Assembly (NCBI GenBank): GCA_902766515.1
Contig: CACXEB010000285.1
Coordinates: 1-17,164 of the forward strand
DNA from: an uncultured Eubacteriales bacterium
GTDB taxonomy: Bacteria; Bacillota_A; Clostridia; Christensenellales; Aristaeellaceae
DNA: 17,164 nt
Direction of reading: 5' to 3'
Shown here: positions 15,897 to 17,164 of the stretch, piece after piece
Numbering within the stretch: the first letter of the stretch is position 1
Layout: each line of letters starts with the position of its first letter
Translations under genes and position numbers: made by a program
The notes under the pieces: generated by a model
Told to the model about the DNA's origin: nothing
Seen by the model: the letters and a program-made list of their open reading frames with translations, nothing else
The model's database searches: none

Positions 15897-15929
15897 GGCT
15901 TTGTATCCTTATCTCCCCTGGGCCATCGC

Positions 15930-16157
15930 TCAGACGGTGAAGCGCTGGATGTCCCTGAGCAGGTCGTCGCACTGCTCGGCGTAGATTTCGAGCGAAATCG
16001 GCCTGGACAGGTCCAGCGAGAAGATCCCCAGGATGGATTTGGCGTCGACCACGTGACGGCCGGCGCGCAGGTCCATCTCATAGGCATAGCGGTTGACGGT
16101 ATTGACGAATTCCTTGACTTCCTCAGCCTGCGTCAGTTGAATGGTAACGGATTTCAT
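15930..16157 (-). CDS. HPr-like protein without phospho-accepting His (Crh-like)
   Basis: This 75-residue protein has the HPr fold signature around the regulatory serine: DAKSILGIFSLDL (38-50), where S41 corresponds to HPr Ser46, the HPr kinase target. An ungapped comparison with B. subtilis HPr from memory puts Q10 where His15 should be, and the usual GIHARPA loop is replaced by TQAEEVKEF. It should therefore not carry phosphate in the sugar PTS. Like Crh of Bacillus, which also has Gln at this site, it may serve only regulation, for example with CcpA; that role is inference. It is shorter than HPr (about 85-88). The ATG at 16157 has AGGAGG 6 bases upstream. It lies between gltX and phoH on the same strand. 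Confidence 0.8.
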   Translation of the reverse strand: MKSVTIQLTQAEEVKEFVNTVNRYAYEMDLRAGRHVVDAKSILGIFSLDLSRPISLEIYAEQCDDLLRDIQRFTV

Positions 16158-16163
16158 GGTTTT

Positions 16164-16169
16164 CCTCCT
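16164..16169 (-). promoter_or_regulatory. Strong ribosome-binding site for the HPr-like gene
   Basis: AGGAGG on the minus strand, 6 bases before the ATG at 16157, is the best-matching ribosome site in this part of the window and fixes the start of the small HPr-like gene. The 38-base gap to gltX shows no clear promoter or terminator, so read-through from gltX is likely. Confidence 0.75.
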
Positions 16170-16195
16170 GTTGAATATTGCGGTATGTGAATGGG

Positions 16196-17164
16196 TTATG
16201 ACAGCTTTTCGATGCCGCTGCGGATCCTGGCCAGGGCTTCCTCCCGGCCGAGCAGGTACGCGATTTCAAACGCGCCGCCGGGGGTGGACAGCTGGCCGGA
16301 CAGGGCGATGCGCATCGGCCACAGGACCGTGCCGTTCTTGAGTCCGTTTTCAGCGATGGCGGCGATCACCGTATCGTGCAGCGCCTGCTCGGTCCACTCC
16401 GGCAGGCTGGCCAGCACGCCTTCCACGAGGCGCAGGGCCGGCAGGGCCGACTCCTGGCTGCTCTTCTGCTTCTTGTTGTCAAACAGCTCCGGGCCGTACT
16501 CCGGCTGCTGCGCCAGGAAGCGCACCTTGTCCGGCACCTCGGCGAAGGTCTCCGTGCGGTCCTGCATCAGCTCCGCCAGGCGGCGGTAATCGAAGCGGTC
16601 CGCGCTCAGCACCCGGTCAAACCACGGCGTGACCTTCTCCAGGTACGTCTCAAAGGGCAGGCGGCGGATGTACTCAAAGTTGAACCAACGCAGCTTCTCC
16701 GGGTCAAAGATGCCCGGCGCGCGGTTGATGCCCTTCACGTCGAACGCTTCCACCAGCTCGTCGAGGGTGAAAAACTCACGGTCGTCGCCCGGGTTCCAGC
16801 CCACCAGCGCCAGGTAGTTGATCAGCGCCTCGGTCAGGAAGCCCTTGCTGATGTAATCGCTGTAATACGCGTCGCCGTCGCGCTTGGACAGCTTGTGCTG
16901 GCTGTCGCGCATGACGGGCGGCAGGTGGATGTACTGGGGGATATCCCAGCCAAACGCCTCGTACAACAGGTTGTACTTGGGCGTGGAGGAAAGGTACTCC
17001 GTCCCGCGCATCACGTGGGTGATGCCCATCAGGTGGTCGTCCACGACATTGGCGAAATTATAGGTCGGCATGCCGTCGGCCTTGATCAGCACCATATCGT
17101 CCAGAGTGTCGTTCGGCATCGTGATGTCGCCGAACACCAGGTCGTGATAGGTCGTCTCGCCCTC
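16196..17164 (-). CDS. gltX: Glutamyl-tRNA synthetase, C-terminal part (5' end outside window)
   Basis: The visible 322 residues are the C-terminal two-thirds of a class I glutamyl-tRNA synthetase, which charges tRNA-Glu with glutamate. The frame is open through the window edge at 17164. Seen are GETTYHDLVFGDI at the edge, VLIKADGMPTYNFANVVDD (25-43), ITHVMRGTEYLSSTPK (48-63) and the KMSKS-equivalent KLSKRDG (91-97 of the fragment), followed by ALINYLALVGWNPG and the helical anticodon-binding domain (from about 170). About 160-170 N-terminal residues with the HIGH motif are missing. The TAA stop at 16198-16196 lies 38 bases before the HPr-like gene. A non-discriminating enzyme charging tRNA-Gln as well is common in this group but cannot be judged here. 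Confidence 0.97.
   Translation of the reverse strand, partial: EGETTYHDLVFGDITMPNDTLDDMVLIKADGMPTYNFANVVDDHLMGITHVMRGTEYLSSTPKYNLLYEAFGWDIPQYIHLPPVMRDSQHKLSKRDGDAYYSDYISKGFLTEALINYLALVGWNPGDDREFFTLDELVEAFDVKGINRAPGIFDPEKLRWFNFEYIRRLPFETYLEKVTPWFDRVLSADRFDYRRLAELMQDRTETFAEVPDKVRFLAQQPEYGPELFDNKKQKSSQESALPALRLVEGVLASLPEWTEQALHDTVIAAIAENGLKNGTVLWPMRIALSGQLSTPGGAFEIAYLLGREEALARIRSGIEKLS

Noticed and set aside
1..17164. CRISPR arrays, direct-repeat arrays, tRNA genes, insertion sequences
   Set aside because: Reading both strands I found no regularly spaced repeats, transposase motifs or tRNA-like cloverleafs; almost the whole window is protein-coding on the minus strand.

Overview
The window looks like a chromosomal segment from a GC-rich Clostridia-type Firmicute, possibly a gut or rumen member of the Christensenellales; that placement is inferred from gene content and was not searched. 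The evidence is the clostridial order gltX / HPr-like / phoH / pgpH / ybeY-cdd / era, strong AGGAGG-type ribosome sites, a SpoIID-family protein, and strongly GC-ending codons. All 16 genes I can support lie on the minus strand, so transcription reads from high to low coordinates. I see no RNA genes, insertion sequences, CRISPR arrays or prophage genes, and no gene-free stretch over 300 bases. The longest gap is about 114 bases, at 3027-3140.

Region A (17164 to about 10717) is a housekeeping block. It holds the 3' part of glutamyl-tRNA synthetase, a small HPr-like protein without the phospho-accepting histidine, the PhoH ATPase (TTG start), a PgpH-type 7TM-HD c-di-AMP phosphodiesterase with a long proline-rich tail, a single reading frame joining YbeY to cytidine deaminase, and Era. 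Most junctions are tight (1-bp TGATG overlap, stops inside the next ribosome site), so this is very likely one operon for translation, rRNA maturation and second-messenger control.

Region B (10705 to 7358) continues in the same direction with a C39-like cysteine-peptidase-fold protein, a secreted SpoIID/LytB-type protein with a C-terminal SH3 domain, RNase HI and an unrecognised membrane protein. The first three are joined by 4-bp and 8-bp overlaps, so their translation is probably coupled.

Region C (7336 to 1) is accessory and metabolic. It has a 581-residue protein with a probable glycosidase-like barrel and no family I can name, a PAP2 phosphatase, a MATE exporter, a cytoplasmic GH3 beta-glycosidase of the xylosidase type, an FRG-domain protein, and the first 18 codons of an M19-type dipeptidase. 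GH3 and the barrel protein suggest intracellular use of imported oligosaccharides.

No clear new multi-gene system stands out. The best leads are the YbeY-Cdd fusion with an internal ribosome site, the Crh-like HPr paralogue, the unclassified barrel protein with its Cys cluster, and the coupled C39-like/SpoIID-SH3 pair.
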